DNA from: an uncultured Pontibacter sp.
GTDB lineage: Bacteria > Bacteroidota > Bacteroidia > Cytophagales > Hymenobacteraceae
Assembly: GCF_947495565.1 (NCBI RefSeq)
Contig: NZ_CANLZM010000004.1
Span: 186,001-250,000 of the forward strand
Length of the DNA stretch: 64,000 bases
Direction: 5' to 3'
The notes beneath the pieces are model-generated. The model saw nothing but the letters and a program-made list of their open reading frames with translations. It was not told the origin of the DNA and ran no database searches. A program made the translations under genes and the position numbers. Shown here piece after piece: positions 46,498-56,451 of this stretch (its first letter is position 1; each line of letters starts with the position of its first letter).

Positions 46498-47001
46498 ATG
46501 AAAAAAAACAAATCAAACGATAAAGTACTAAAAACCGAATTTGAAGATCATTACTTGAATAGCACATCAGGAACTGAAGCGGAAACACCTTCTGCTACCT
46601 CTGCCCGACAGGAACAAGAGACCATACCTGTAGTGGAAGAACAAGTAAAAATCGGGAAAAAGGAAGTCGAGACGTCAAAGGTGCATATATCCAAAAAGGT
46701 GCACGAGGAGCTGAAAGACGTTGATATCCCGTTTATGTACGAGGAAGTTGAAGTAGAACGTGTGGCCATGAATAAACATGTTAATGAGCCGCCGCCTCCT
46801 GTTCGCTACGAAGGTGAGAAAATGATTATTTCAGTTTTAAAAGAAGAAGTTGTGGTGCAGAAACGCCTGGTGTTAGTTGAAGAACTGCATGTTACCAAAA
46901 AGCAGGTGGAAACTCACCAAAAACAAAGTATACCTCTCAAAAAGGAAGAGGTTCATATTGAGAGGGTTAAAACCTCACCACATGATCAAAAGCAAGTTTA
47001 A
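46498..47001 (+). CDS. DUF2382 (YsnF/AvaK) stress protein
   Basis: 167 residues, charged and soluble. The domain from about 42 to 160 repeats the DUF2382 pattern: IPVVEEQVKIGKKEVETSKV, then IPFMYEEVEVERVAMN, IISVLKEEVVVQKRLVLVEEL and IPLKKEEVHIERV. Such beta-rich, Val/Glu/Lys-repeat proteins are linked to general stress responses in cyanobacteria and Bacillus. It lies 54 bases upstream of a second DUF2382 gene; the two likely form an operon. Confidence 0.82.
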   Translation: MKKNKSNDKVLKTEFEDHYLNSTSGTEAETPSATSARQEQETIPVVEEQVKIGKKEVETSKVHISKKVHEELKDVDIPFMYEEVEVERVAMNKHVNEPPPPVRYEGEKMIISVLKEEVVVQKRLVLVEELHVTKKQVETHQKQSIPLKKEEVHIERVKTSPHDQKQV

Positions 47002-47054
47002 ATTAATTGGACGCTTGCTTAATTTTTTATTATACTCTTAAAATCTAGTAAACT

Positions 47055-47861
47055 ATGAAACGACAAACAGTAATTGGTATTTTCGACTATGGTATTGACG
47101 CTCAGATGGCAGCACAGGAACTAGAAAAAAGTGGCATACCTAGCAATAAAATAGACGTTGCCGTTCACGGCGCACGCGATAAGTCTAACGCCGCGCCGCA
47201 GCAACAGCAACCACAGAGCAGAGACAACGATAGCCGTGTAGGTAATTTTTTTAATTCCCTGATAGATAACCGCGATGAGTCTGCCAAGTATTCCCATGCG
47301 GCTCAAAATGGATCCATCGTCACCGTCCATACTTCCTCAGAAGAAGAGGCTAAGAAAGTATCGCAAACCCTTGACAAATGTGGCGCTATTGATGTAAATG
47401 AGAGAGCTTCACAGCAAAGGGGCACAGCACAATCTGCTAAAGGTAACTGGACAAATTCCAGCGAATCAATCCCAGTAGTGGAAGAAAACCTACAGGTAGG
47501 CAAAAGAGAGGTTGAGACAGGCGGGGTTAAACTTAGAAGCCGCATAATTGAGCGGCCGGTAGAAGAAAATCTACGACTGCGTGAGGAACACGTGAATGTG
47601 GAGCGCAGACCGGTTAACCGCCCAGCTAGCGAAAAAGACCTATCTACCTTTAAAGATGGTGAAAAGACCATGACAGAACATGCCGAGATTCCTATGGTTA
47701 ACAAGGAGGCACGTGTTGTGGAAGAGGTAAGGCTTAACAAGGACACGACCGAGCACACTGAAAAAATTCAGGAGAAAGTGCGCAAGCAAGATGTAGAGGT
47801 GGACAAACTGAATCCCCGCAATGAGCATCAAGATCCTAATAAAAACAGAGATATAAAGTAA
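47055..47861 (+). CDS. two-domain stress protein: GSP17M-like N-domain plus DUF2382
   Basis: 268 residues. N-terminal about 1-115 (TVIGIFDYGIDAQMAAQELEKSG.P) matches the general-stress-protein 17M type fold (alpha/beta, as in YflT). The C-terminal about 135-255 is DUF2382 (SIPVVEENLQVGKREVETGG, RPVEENLRLREEHVNVERR, EIPMVNKEARVVEEVRL). This fusion is common in stress operons. Companion of the gene at 46498. Ends just before a terminator. Confidence 0.85.
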   Translation: MKRQTVIGIFDYGIDAQMAAQELEKSGIPSNKIDVAVHGARDKSNAAPQQQQPQSRDNDSRVGNFFNSLIDNRDESAKYSHAAQNGSIVTVHTSSEEEAKKVSQTLDKCGAIDVNERASQQRGTAQSAKGNWTNSSESIPVVEENLQVGKREVETGGVKLRSRIIERPVEENLRLREEHVNVERRPVNRPASEKDLSTFKDGEKTMTEHAEIPMVNKEARVVEEVRLNKDTTEHTEKIQEKVRKQDVEVDKLNPRNEHQDPNKNRDIK

Positions 47862-47883
47862 AATTCTAAGTTTAAAAAAACTA

Positions 47884-47917
47884 TAAAGCGCTAGCTATTA
47901 ATTTAGTTAGCGCTTTA
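47884..47917 (+). terminator. terminator of the DUF2382 operon
   Basis: TAAAGCGCTA/TAGCGCTTTA stem (47884-47893 with 47908-47917). Confidence 0.75.
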
Positions 47918-48279
47918 TTATTACAAAGTACTTTAAGTTAATTCAGCCATTCGGCACCGAGTTTTGAGTTGTTGTATACTGAAATTTAGTTAGCTTAAAC
48001 TTTATGCTTCTTTAAAATCATACCTGTGCAATCTGAAGCTTAAAACTGACGTTTCTGAAGTATAAATTACAGCAGCACAAGAGCATTCTGACTGCAACGA
48101 TTAGGTGCTCTTTTAACTCCTCCCATACTATCATGAAATCATGGTGAAAGCACTTGAAATGTGGATAAAAATAGTTTTTTAGCTATACAATACCACAGCT
48201 AAAATGGCTAAAATAATGTATCTTTGTGGAAGAATAAGTTATCTTGCGCTAACACAGGCAAGCTAAAATATATAGGATT
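47918..48279. other. intergenic region with promoter element
   Basis: No gene identified. TATCTTTG at 48219-48226 fits a -7 element for the hydrolase-parAB-dapB-lepB group. A weak AAGAGCA...TGCTCTTTT hairpin (48079-48114) may end an unseen small transcript. Confidence 0.45.
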
Positions 48280-48960
48280 ATGAAAATAACGTACTACGGC
48301 CAGTCTTGCTTTTTATTTGAAATAGGTGATAACCACGTTTTGTTCGATCCCTTTATTTCGCCTAACGGTTTAGCATCCAGCATTAACGTAGACGATATCA
48401 AAGCTGACTATATCTTGCTGTCTCACGGGCACCAGGACCACGTGCATGATACAGAGCAGATTGCCAGAAACAACAACAGTACTATAATCGCCACTTTCGA
48501 GATTGTGCAATGGTATGGCGCCAAGGGTTTAGAAAATCTGCACCCCATGAACACGGGAGGCAAAGTAACATTGCCCTTTGGTACAGTTAAAATGGTGAAT
48601 GCCATCCATTCTAACTCACTGCCAGACGGGACGTATGGTGGTTCTGCCGCAGGTTTTGTGGTAGAAACTGAAAACCAGACATTCTACTTTGCCGGTGATA
48701 CTGCCCTCACCTACGACATGAAACTCATACCAGAGCAGTTTGATGTTGATTTTGCACTACTGCCAATCGGCGATAACTTTACGATGGATATACATGACGC
48801 CATGATAGCCGCCGATTTTGTGCAGGTAGAGAAAGTAATCGGGATGCATTATGACACCTTCCCTTATATCGAAATTGATAAGGAAGAAGTGATGGAAGTG
48901 GCGAAGATGGCAGATAAGGAACTTATTTTGATGGAGATAGGTCAAACTATTGAACTATAA
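48280..48960 (+). CDS. UPF0173 metal-dependent hydrolase (metallo-beta-lactamase fold)
   Basis: 226 residues. [12 protein letters not shown] is the HxHxDH zinc motif, with further ligands at AIHSN, FAGDTAL (Asp) and GMHYDTFP. Substrate unknown; fold resembles UlaG/YtkL. It ends 7 bases before parA, so the genes are translated from the same message. The promoter element at 48219 is close upstream. Confidence 0.9.
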   Translation: MKITYYGQSCFLFEIGDNHVLFDPFISPNGLASSINVDDIKADYILLSHGHQDHVHDTEQIARNNNSTIIATFEIVQWYGAKGLENLHPMNTGGKVTLPFGTVKMVNAIHSNSLPDGTYGGSAAGFVVETENQTFYFAGDTALTYDMKLIPEQFDVDFALLPIGDNFTMDIHDAMIAADFVQVEKVIGMHYDTFPYIEIDKEEVMEVAKMADKELILMEIGQTIEL

Positions 48961-48967
48961 TTATAGC

Positions 48968-49750
48968 ATGGGAAAAATTATAGCGGTTGCCAACCAGAAA
49001 GGTGGCGTAGGTAAAACAACTACAGCCATTAACCTTGCAGCAAGTCTGGCAGCCCTTGAATATAAGACACTTTTAGTGGATGCCGATCCGCAGGCAAACG
49101 CTACATCAGGCTTAGGTTTTGACCCGGCCACTATTACCAGCAGCATTTATGAGTGCATGGTGGAGGATGTGAAGGCAGAGGAGATTGTGCTGCAATCGCC
49201 AAGTATAGAGTTTCTCGACCTGATCCCCTCTCACATCGACTTGGTTGGTGCTGAAGTGGAGATGATTAATATGCCCAACCGTGAGGAGAAGATGCGTGAA
49301 GCCTTGGTCGGTCTGAAGCAGCATTATGATTATATCATCATCGACTGCTCCCCTTCCTTAGGCTTAATCACAGTAAACTCTCTGACTGCGGCTGATTCGG
49401 TAGTAATACCGGTACAATGCGAATATTTTGCCCTGGAGGGTTTAGGTAAGCTCCTGAATACCATCAAGATTATACAGTCGCGGTTAAACCCAGAGTTAGC
49501 CATTGAAGGCATACTGCTGACCATGTATGATGTGCGCCTGCGCCTGAGTAACCAAGTGGTGGAAGAGGTGAAAACGCACTTTCAGCAGATGGTGTTTGAT
49601 ACCATCATTCCCCGAAACGTAAAATTGAGCGAATCGCCTAGCTTTGGAATACCGGCCCTGCTGCACGATGCTGAGAGCAAAGGAGCGGTAAGTTACCTGA
49701 ACCTGGCGCGTGAGATAGCAGAGAAGAATAGCGTAGTGCTGGCGAAATAA
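48968..49750 (+). CDS. parA: chromosome-partitioning ATPase ParA/Soj
   Basis: 260 residues from ATG 48968; the longer start would overlap the previous gene. Deviant Walker [19 protein letters not shown] at about 10-25, Walker B-like LLVDADPQ and [10 protein letters not shown]. It binds DNA nonspecifically as ATP dimer and is stimulated by ParB. First of the parA-parB-DUF5683-dapB-lepB order seen throughout Bacteroidota. Confidence 0.96.
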   Translation: MGKIIAVANQKGGVGKTTTAINLAASLAALEYKTLLVDADPQANATSGLGFDPATITSSIYECMVEDVKAEEIVLQSPSIEFLDLIPSHIDLVGAEVEMINMPNREEKMREALVGLKQHYDYIIIDCSPSLGLITVNSLTAADSVVIPVQCEYFALEGLGKLLNTIKIIQSRLNPELAIEGILLTMYDVRLRLSNQVVEEVKTHFQQMVFDTIIPRNVKLSESPSFGIPALLHDAESKGAVSYLNLAREIAEKNSVVLAK

Positions 49751-49762
49751 CCATACGAGTAC

Positions 49763-50677
49763 ATGTCTGATAACAAAAATTCTGCAGCTAAACGTAAAGG
49801 CGGCCTCGGTCGAGGCCTAGGCTCTCTTTTGGAGGGCAACAAGTACACCGGAAAAACTGAGTCTTCCACATTAAATGACGTTAATACCATCGCAGATATA
49901 GCCATTGACCACATACAGACCAACCCCTACCAGCCCCGTACCCATTTTGATCAGTCGGCGCTGGAAGAGTTGGCAGAATCTATCAGAGTACAAGGCATTA
50001 TTCAGCCTATCACTGTAAGGCAGCTTGGCCCGAACAGTTATCAGCTCATATCAGGCGAGCGACGTTACCAGGCTTCTAAAATTGCTGGCCTGACGGTTAT
50101 TCCTGCTTATATTCGTAAAGCCGATGACCAGCAGATGCTGGAGATGGCTCTTATTGAGAACATTCAGCGCGAAAACCTAAATGCCATTGAAATCGCCCTA
50201 TCCTATCAGCGTTTGCTTACAGAATGCAGCCTGAAACAGGAAGAGCTAGGTGACCGTGTAGGCAAAAAACGTACAACCGTAACAAACTACCTCCGCCTTC
50301 TTAAACTTCCGCCGGATATCCAAATCGGGCTTCGCGACAATGCGATAAGTATGGGCCATGCTCGCGCTCTTATTAACATTGATACCATCGAGCAGCAACT
50401 GGACGTTTTTAAAGAGGTAGTGGCCAAAGAGCTTTCAGTACGCAAGGTGGAAGAACTGGTGCGCAACCTGCAAAATGCTAAAAAGAAGCCTGATGTGCAG
50501 CAAAAACTGCTGTTTGGCAAGTATGATACCGAGCTTAAAACAGTAGAGAGCAAGCTAACATCCCAGTTCGGCACCAAAATACAGGTTAAAGCTAACAATG
50601 ATGGTAAGGGAGAGATCAAAATTCCTTTCGTATCAGTAGATGAGCTTAACCGTATACTGGAGATACTAAACTACTAA
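49763..50677 (+). CDS. parB: chromosome-partitioning protein ParB
   Basis: 304 residues. N-terminal motif GGLGRGLGSLL contacts ParA; the CTPase/ParB domain has NPYQPRTHF, LISGERRYQAS (nucleotide site) and ALIENIQRENLN; the helix-turn-helix DRVGKKRTTVTNYLRLLKLP binds parS; the C-terminal part dimerises. No parS-like palindrome (TGTTTCACGTGAAACA type) was noticed in this window. 12 bases after parA. Confidence 0.96.
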   Translation: MSDNKNSAAKRKGGLGRGLGSLLEGNKYTGKTESSTLNDVNTIADIAIDHIQTNPYQPRTHFDQSALEELAESIRVQGIIQPITVRQLGPNSYQLISGERRYQASKIAGLTVIPAYIRKADDQQMLEMALIENIQRENLNAIEIALSYQRLLTECSLKQEELGDRVGKKRTTVTNYLRLLKLPPDIQIGLRDNAISMGHARALINIDTIEQQLDVFKEVVAKELSVRKVEELVRNLQNAKKKPDVQQKLLFGKYDTELKTVESKLTSQFGTKIQVKANNDGKGEIKIPFVSVDELNRILEILNY

Positions 50678-50682
50678 AGCGA

Positions 50683-51330
50683 ATGAGCTTGAAGGTTGGC
50701 GCTGTGGCATGGCTGCTGGGCATGGTTTTATACTTTGCCCCAACATACTCTCAGGGGCAGGTTATTACTGCCGGCCCGGATTCAGTGCGTGTGCCCATAC
50801 CTGCGGACACTGCTGCACGCCAGGGTTTTTTCCTGAGCACATGGGACAAGCCAGCTAAAGCAGCCCTTTTCTCAGCTGTTATTCCCGGAGCAGGGCAAGT
50901 CTACAATAAAGCTTATTGGAAAGTACCTATTATATATGCCACAGGCGCCGTTCTAGCCTATTTTTATATAGACAATCAAAATAACTGGCAAGATTACCGC
51001 ACTGCTATTCGCTTACGTGGAGACAATGATTCTACAACAGTAGATCAATTTGCTGATCATCCGATCTTAGGTACTCAAAACACTAACGCACTTAGTAATT
51101 TAAAGTATAGACGCGACTTTTGGCGCCGCAACCGTGACCTTACCATTATAATTTCCGTGGCTGCCTATACGTTGCAAATTGCAGAGGCGTATGTGCACGC
51201 TCACCTGAAAGACTTTGAAGTAGGCGAAGACCTGGCCTTGCGCATACGGCCTAATTTACTGCCTATGCATTCTCAGCCTGGTACCCTTACCCCCGGCCTA
51301 ACCCTGACTTTATACACGCGCCCCAAATGA
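50683..51330 (+). CDS. DUF5683 domain membrane protein
   Basis: 215 residues. N-terminal signal-like segment (VGAVAWLLGMVLYFAPTYSQ), then a membrane region KAALFSAVIPGAGQVYNKAYWKVPIIYATGAVLAYFYI typical of DUF5683, and a second hydrophobic stretch at about 155-180. Function unknown; the conserved place between parB and dapB suggests an envelope role. Its stop overlaps the dapB start (ATGA). Confidence 0.88.
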   Translation: MSLKVGAVAWLLGMVLYFAPTYSQGQVITAGPDSVRVPIPADTAARQGFFLSTWDKPAKAALFSAVIPGAGQVYNKAYWKVPIIYATGAVLAYFYIDNQNNWQDYRTAIRLRGDNDSTTVDQFADHPILGTQNTNALSNLKYRRDFWRRNRDLTIIISVAAYTLQIAEAYVHAHLKDFEVGEDLALRIRPNLLPMHSQPGTLTPGLTLTLYTRPK

Positions 51331-52043
51331 AAATTCTTTTGATTGGCTACGGCAAAATGGGCAAAACCATTGAGCAGATAGCCTTGGCTAAAGGCCATCA
51401 AATTGTTGGTACAATTAACCACAGCAACACAGAGGAGTTGCAAAACTATTCAGCGGCTAATACAGATGTGGCGATTGAGTTTACGCATCCGGAATCAGCT
51501 TTCGGCAACATCAGCTACTGCCTTGCCAACGGAATTCCTGTCGTATCCGGTTCTACTGGCTGGCTCGATCAGTTTGAAGAAGCCAAAACTTTATGCACTG
51601 AAAATAAAGGAGCTTTCTTTTATGCCTCTAATTTTAGTGTGGGAGTAAACCTTTTCTTTCATTTTAACGAGTACATCGCCAGTAAAATGAAAGACTACAA
51701 AGCGTATCAAGTAGCCATACGCGAGGTACATCACTTGCAGAAAGTGGATAAGCCTAGCGGCACAGGTATTACTGCCGCAGAAGGTATACTTGCCAGCTAT
51801 AAAGATTTAGACGGATGGATTGCAGATAATCCGGAAGAAAAAACTAAATTAAACATCGCCTCGGAGAGAGAGCCCGATGTTGTGGGCACTCATATAGTTA
51901 CTTACAGCTCCGAAGTCGACCAAATTGAACTGGGCCACATTGCCCACTCCCGAACCGGGTTTGCCGAAGGCGCCGTAATGGCTGCTGCCTGGCTGCAGGG
52001 CCGTCAGGGTGTTTACAGCATGAAGGACATGCTGAACCTGTAA
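51327..52043 (+). CDS. dapB: 4-hydroxy-tetrahydrodipicolinate reductase
   Basis: 238 residues. Nucleotide-binding LLIGYGKMGKTIE, VSGSTGW, and the catalytic region HHLQKVDKPSGTG (His/Lys). It reduces the cyclic product of DapA to tetrahydrodipicolinate for lysine and diaminopimelate. Start overlaps the stop of the DUF5683 gene by 4 bases. Confidence 0.95.
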   Translation: MKILLIGYGKMGKTIEQIALAKGHQIVGTINHSNTEELQNYSAANTDVAIEFTHPESAFGNISYCLANGIPVVSGSTGWLDQFEEAKTLCTENKGAFFYASNFSVGVNLFFHFNEYIASKMKDYKAYQVAIREVHHLQKVDKPSGTGITAAEGILASYKDLDGWIADNPEEKTKLNIASEREPDVVGTHIVTYSSEVDQIELGHIAHSRTGFAEGAVMAAAWLQGRQGVYSMKDMLNL

Positions 52044-52057
52044 ACATAGCTTAGCAG

Positions 52058-53161
52058 ATGAAAGTAAAATTTTGGGAAAAGAAGCCCGAAACGAAAGAAC
52101 CTAAAAAGAAGAAAAGCTTTGCCCGCGAGTGGGGCGATGCCATACTTTTTGCAGTTGTCGCAGCCAGCTTAATTCGGTGGGCTACTTTTGAGGCTTATAC
52201 CATCCCCACGCCATCTATGGAGAAATCGCTGCTGGTGGGGGATTTCCTTTTTGTAAGTAAGCTACATTACGGCCCACGCACCCCCATGACGCCGCTGCAG
52301 GTGCCGTTAACGCATCAGACTATATGGGGTACCAACATCCCCTCCTACTCTGATGCCTTACAGTTGAAATCTTATCGCTTACCGGGCTTTTCGGAAGTAC
52401 AGCGAAATGATGTGGTGGTATTTAATTATCCGCCGGAAGAAGAGCATCCAGCTGACCTGCGTACCAACTATATTAAACGTGCGATAGGTATGCCTGGCGA
52501 TTCGCTGCAAATAAAGGATATGCAGGTTTTCATCAACGGGCAGGCGATTAAAGACCCTGCTGAGATGCAGTACAAGTATATCTTGGTGCCTAATATGCAG
52601 CTCTCCGAGAAATTCTTCCAAGACCGTAATATCAACCTGGACGGTGTTCAGATGTTTGAGAATGGTTATATTGTGGATGCTTCTCCTGAACTTGCTGAAG
52701 AGATCAGAAAACTGGATTTTATTAAAGATGTGGTTCTTTATAAGCATCCTGACGAGGCTGAGGCAGGCATTTTCCCGCATGTGCCAAGCAAGCTAGAATG
52801 GAACCGCGATAATTATGGCCCCATTTACATCCCGCAGGAAGGTGCCACAGTAGCAATTAATCCAGAGTCTTTACCTTTTTACGAGCGCGTAATTTTGGAG
52901 TATGAGCACAATGATAATGCTGAAATTCGCGATGGCAAACTGTTTATAGATGGCCAGCAGGTACAGCAGTATACATTTAAGCAGAATTATTATTTTATGA
53001 TGGGCGACAACCGTCATAATTCTTTGGACTCGCGCTATTGGGGATATGTGCCAGCAGATCATGTTGTAGGCAAAGCCGTGATGATCTGGATGTCAACGAA
53101 CCCTGAAGGAAGTATGTTCAGCAAAATCCGCTGGAACAGGATCTTCAATATAATTGAGTAA
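52058..53161 (+). CDS. lepB: signal peptidase I
   Basis: 367 residues. One N-terminal membrane helix (about 27-45), then catalytic Ser 53 in TPSMEKSLLVGDF and Lys 140 in YIKRAIGMPGDSL; the C-terminal MMGDNRHNSLDSRYWG box closes the fold. The long insert between boxes (about 150-290) is normal for Bacteroidota. It removes signal peptides of exported proteins. Last gene of the parAB group before a terminator. Confidence 0.96.
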   Translation: MKVKFWEKKPETKEPKKKKSFAREWGDAILFAVVAASLIRWATFEAYTIPTPSMEKSLLVGDFLFVSKLHYGPRTPMTPLQVPLTHQTIWGTNIPSYSDALQLKSYRLPGFSEVQRNDVVVFNYPPEEEHPADLRTNYIKRAIGMPGDSLQIKDMQVFINGQAIKDPAEMQYKYILVPNMQLSEKFFQDRNINLDGVQMFENGYIVDASPELAEEIRKLDFIKDVVLYKHPDEAEAGIFPHVPSKLEWNRDNYGPIYIPQEGATVAINPESLPFYERVILEYEHNDNAEIRDGKLFIDGQQVQQYTFKQNYYFMMGDNRHNSLDSRYWGYVPADHVVGKAVMIWMSTNPEGSMFSKIRWNRIFNIIE

Positions 53162-53176
53162 CTCCCATTACAAATT

Positions 53177-53219
53177 AAAAGCAGAAGGCCATGTTAAATT
53201 AAGATGGCCTTTTGCTTTT
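53177..53219. terminator. terminator between lepB and mutS2
   Basis: Stem 53177-53192 with 53204-53219 (one mismatch), A/T tracts both sides, serving both convergent genes. Confidence 0.85.
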
Positions 53220-53236
53220 AATTCAAAGTATAATAC

Positions 53237-55633
53237 CTACTTCAGCACGGCCAGCGTAGCGCCATCGCCGCCGCGTTCTTCGGCTTCGTTGCCTACGCTG
53301 GCTACTTCGCGCACCGAGTACAGGTAATCGCGGACTACCTGCCGCAGCACACCGTTTCCGCGGCCATGTATGATCTTAATCTCAGGGATGCCCAGCATGA
53401 GCGCCTCATCGGTAAAGTTCATCACCTTGTTCAGCGCGTCCTCGGCATACTCTCCCCGAATATCCAATGTGCTCGTGAAATCAGACATGCGCTGGGTCAT
53501 GTTCATCCCACGGCTAAAGCCGCCAGCATTCTCCATCTTAGACTTCTTCGGCTTCTGCGATACCTGACCTTCTATGCGCTCCAGGTTATCTATTTTCACG
53601 ATAGTTTTCAGGCCTCCAAAAAGAACTTCCGCCGTTTTGCCTTTTATACTTACCACCTGCCCTACAGAGTCCTGGCCAATCAGCGCCACGTTATCGCCGG
53701 GCTTTACGCTACCGTTGGAGATGCGCTTGTGGGCTGGGCGCGGCTCGTCTTTGCGCACTTCCTGGGCAAAGGTTTCCAAGTCGCGACGGGCTTCTTTTGT
53801 TTTCTCTTTCTCGGCCTGGCTCTGCTTAATCTGCTGAATGGTAGCCTCAATTTTCTGGTTGGCATCTTTCAGGAGTAGTTTGGCTTTGCCTTTAGCTTCG
53901 CGCATTACGTCCTGTTTGCTCTCCTCCAGGAAGTTTCGCAAGTCGCTGTACTCCTTCACTGATTTAGCAAGTTTCTGCTCCAGTTTGCTGGCTTCATGCA
54001 CCTTCTTCTCCAGCTCCTGCTTCTCCGTTTCCAGCTCTTCCAGCAGGCGGTCGTAACGGATCTTGTCCTTGCCTACCAGCTTGCTAGCCCTGTCGATGAT
54101 GTGTTTGGGCAAACCAATTTTCTGGGCAATTTCAATGGCGAAGGATGAACCCGGCTTTCCTATTTCCAGCTGGTACAGCGGCTGCAGGTGCTTATGATCG
54201 TAACGCATGGCACCATTTACTATGCCCGGTGTGCGCTCAGCATAGTTTTTCAAGTTGGTATAGTGTGTGGTAATCACAGCATACACGTTACTCTCATTCA
54301 GGTTCTGCAGCACGGCTTCGGCTATAGCGCCACCAAGCACAGGCTCTGTACCCGTACCAAACTCATCTATCAGCACCAAGCTGCGCTTATCGGCCACCGT
54401 CACAAACTTTTTCATGTTGGTCAGGTGCGAGCTATAGGTACTCAGGTCGTTTTCGATGGATTGTTCATCCCCGATATCAATAAAAATATCATGGAAAACA
54501 CCTGCCTCCGAGTTATCTGCAGCCGGAATCAAAAGCCCGCATTGCAGCATGTACTGCACCAGCCCCACCGTTTTCAGGCTCACGGATTTACCACCGGCGT
54601 TTGGCCCCGAAATAAGGAGCATGCGCTGGTCGCGGTTAAGTTCCAGGTCCATAGGCACCACCGGCTTACCCGCCTGCTTGTGCGCCAAGTATAAAAGCGG
54701 GTGAAACGCCTGCTTCCAGTTAATTAGCGGATACTTGTGCAGCGTAGGTTTGGTAGACTCCACGCGCCGCGCAAACACGGCCTTCGCCCGGATAAAATCG
54801 AGCAGGCCCAGGTATTGGTACGCCTTGCGCAACTCGGGTATGTGGTAGCGCATGGTATTGGTCAGCCCAACTAAAATCCGGATCAGCTCACGGTGGTAAG
54901 CGTTCTCCAGGTCCTTAATATCGTTGTTGAGCTCGAAGATAGATTCCGGCTCAATGTAAACTGTCTGCCCCGTGTTCGACTCATCGTGGATCAAACCTTT
55001 AATACGGCGCTTGTGCTCCGCGATAACAGGTATAACCAGGCGGCCGCCGCGTATGGTTGGCTCTACGTCAGAAGGCGTCCAGCCTTCGTTTTTAGCATGC
55101 CGAAGGATAGAGGAAATGGTTTTACGAAGTGCTGCCTGTTGCGATATCAGATCGCGTTTGAGGCGCTGCAGTTCCGGGGTAGCATCATCGCGCACGGCAC
55201 CGGCATCGTCCACTACCTTATCCAAGGCGGCCAGCAGCGAGCGCTCCACGGCTACTTTAGCGCCCAGCGCCTTAAGGGCCTCATACTTGCCTTCTTCGGA
55301 TTCTGAGATAAAGCGCAGCGAATCGCGGATAGTACGCAGCGACATCTTGATCTCGAAGAACTGCACCACATCCAGGAAAGTACCTTCCAGGGCGGCCCGG
55401 TCCAGGTAAGCGGTAGGGTCATAGTAGTGCTGCAGCGGAATTTCGGCATCCGACTCCAGCAGTTGTTTAAATTCTTCGGTTTGTTGCAACAGCCTTTCCA
55501 GCAGGTCGTGGCGGTTCAGGAATTGCATGCGGCTTACAAAGTGGCGGCCCAGCGGACTCAGGCAAAGCTCTGAGAGCATCTCGCGCACTTGTGCAAAGCC
55601 AATTTTTATTTCAAAGTTTTCTGGATAGATCAA
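53237..55633 (-). CDS. mutS2: MutS2-type ATPase with Smr domain
   Basis: 798 residues. Starts at TTG (MIYPENFEIKIGF), matching the conserved N-terminus of MutS2; no ATG nearby. Walker A ISGPNAGGKSVSL, Walker B LVLIDEFGTGTEP, coiled coil (about 520-640), and C-terminal Smr nuclease domain with LDIRGEYAEDA and IIHGRGNGVLR. MutS2 acts on collided ribosomes or recombination intermediates, not in mismatch repair. Single gene with its own terminator region. Confidence 0.95.
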   Translation of the reverse strand: MIYPENFEIKIGFAQVREMLSELCLSPLGRHFVSRMQFLNRHDLLERLLQQTEEFKQLLESDAEIPLQHYYDPTAYLDRAALEGTFLDVVQFFEIKMSLRTIRDSLRFISESEEGKYEALKALGAKVAVERSLLAALDKVVDDAGAVRDDATPELQRLKRDLISQQAALRKTISSILRHAKNEGWTPSDVEPTIRGGRLVIPVIAEHKRRIKGLIHDESNTGQTVYIEPESIFELNNDIKDLENAYHRELIRILVGLTNTMRYHIPELRKAYQYLGLLDFIRAKAVFARRVESTKPTLHKYPLINWKQAFHPLLYLAHKQAGKPVVPMDLELNRDQRMLLISGPNAGGKSVSLKTVGLVQYMLQCGLLIPAADNSEAGVFHDIFIDIGDEQSIENDLSTYSSHLTNMKKFVTVADKRSLVLIDEFGTGTEPVLGGAIAEAVLQNLNESNVYAVITTHYTNLKNYAERTPGIVNGAMRYDHKHLQPLYQLEIGKPGSSFAIEIAQKIGLPKHIIDRASKLVGKDKIRYDRLLEELETEKQELEKKVHEASKLEQKLAKSVKEYSDLRNFLEESKQDVMREAKGKAKLLLKDANQKIEATIQQIKQSQAEKEKTKEARRDLETFAQEVRKDEPRPAHKRISNGSVKPGDNVALIGQDSVGQVVSIKGKTAEVLFGGLKTIVKIDNLERIEGQVSQKPKKSKMENAGGFSRGMNMTQRMSDFTSTLDIRGEYAEDALNKVMNFTDEALMLGIPEIKIIHGRGNGVLRQVVRDYLYSVREVASVGNEAEERGGDGATLAVLK

Positions 55634-55795
55634 TTGTTATCTTTTAATTTACTGCAAAATTAGCAATATCTATAACAAGTATACAGGCCTGTTTTGTTCG
55701 CTGCTGCAGACATAAGATATAAGATTCAGGCCAAAAGAAAATTACAGCGTTTTCATTCCTTTCTAACATTCTAAATTTTAATGTTCCAACTTAAT

Positions 55796-56245
55796 ATGGT
55801 TCTCGATAAACTCAGTAATACCGCACGTTATACCTGTATGCACCCATTATTTGCGCAAGCTTTCTCTTATTTGCAGGAAACCGACCTGGCAAGCATTGCT
55901 ACCGGCGTGCATGAAATAGACGGTAAAAATCTCTTCGCGATTATTTCTGAAGACAAGGGTATAGCTAAGGAAAACGCCAAACTGGAAGTGCACCGCAAGT
56001 ACATCGACATACAGTACGTGATCTCGGGCACCGACCACATGGGCTGGAAAGACCTGGCGGAGTGCAGCCAACCCAATGATCCGTACAATGAAGCACGCGA
56101 CGCAGCTTTTTTCCCGGATAAAACGCAGAACTGGTTCGATGTACCGGCAGGTTCTTTCACGATCTTCTATCCCGACGATGCCCACGCTGCCATGATAACC
56201 GACCAAGTGGTGCGCAAAGTGGTGTTGAAGATTGCAGTAAGCTAA
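55796..56245 (+). CDS. YhcH/YjgK/YiaL-family protein
   Basis: 149 residues from ATG 55796 (MVLDKLSN is the usual start form; a Met five codons upstream is possible). Core EVHRKYIDIQYVISGTDHM and FTIFYPDDAHAAM are the DUF386 cupin pattern, with metal-binding His and Glu residues. Family members act in sialic acid and biofilm sugar metabolism or as beta-galactosidase-associated proteins. No sugar genes are adjacent. Function uncertain. Confidence 0.85.
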   Translation: MVLDKLSNTARYTCMHPLFAQAFSYLQETDLASIATGVHEIDGKNLFAIISEDKGIAKENAKLEVHRKYIDIQYVISGTDHMGWKDLAECSQPNDPYNEARDAAFFPDKTQNWFDVPAGSFTIFYPDDAHAAMITDQVVRKVVLKIAVS

Positions 56246-56451
56246 CATACACCCGCCTTCTGCCCTGCCTGACAGCATATCTGGAAAATTTATTTGGCAG
56301 GTCAAAGTATGCGGCTGCGGCACGTGCAGGCCAGATCTGAACATAAACGTGTAAACGTCAGTTGCGGTGCAGGCTTATGTCTGCCTGCATACTTGCTTGC
56401 AAGCTCCATATTTTTAATAACTTACGCCCCGGAAAATCAACTGAAAGCCAG

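Noticed and set aside
48968..50677. parS site near parAB
   Set aside because: No palindrome close to the TGTTTCACGTGAAACA consensus was seen.
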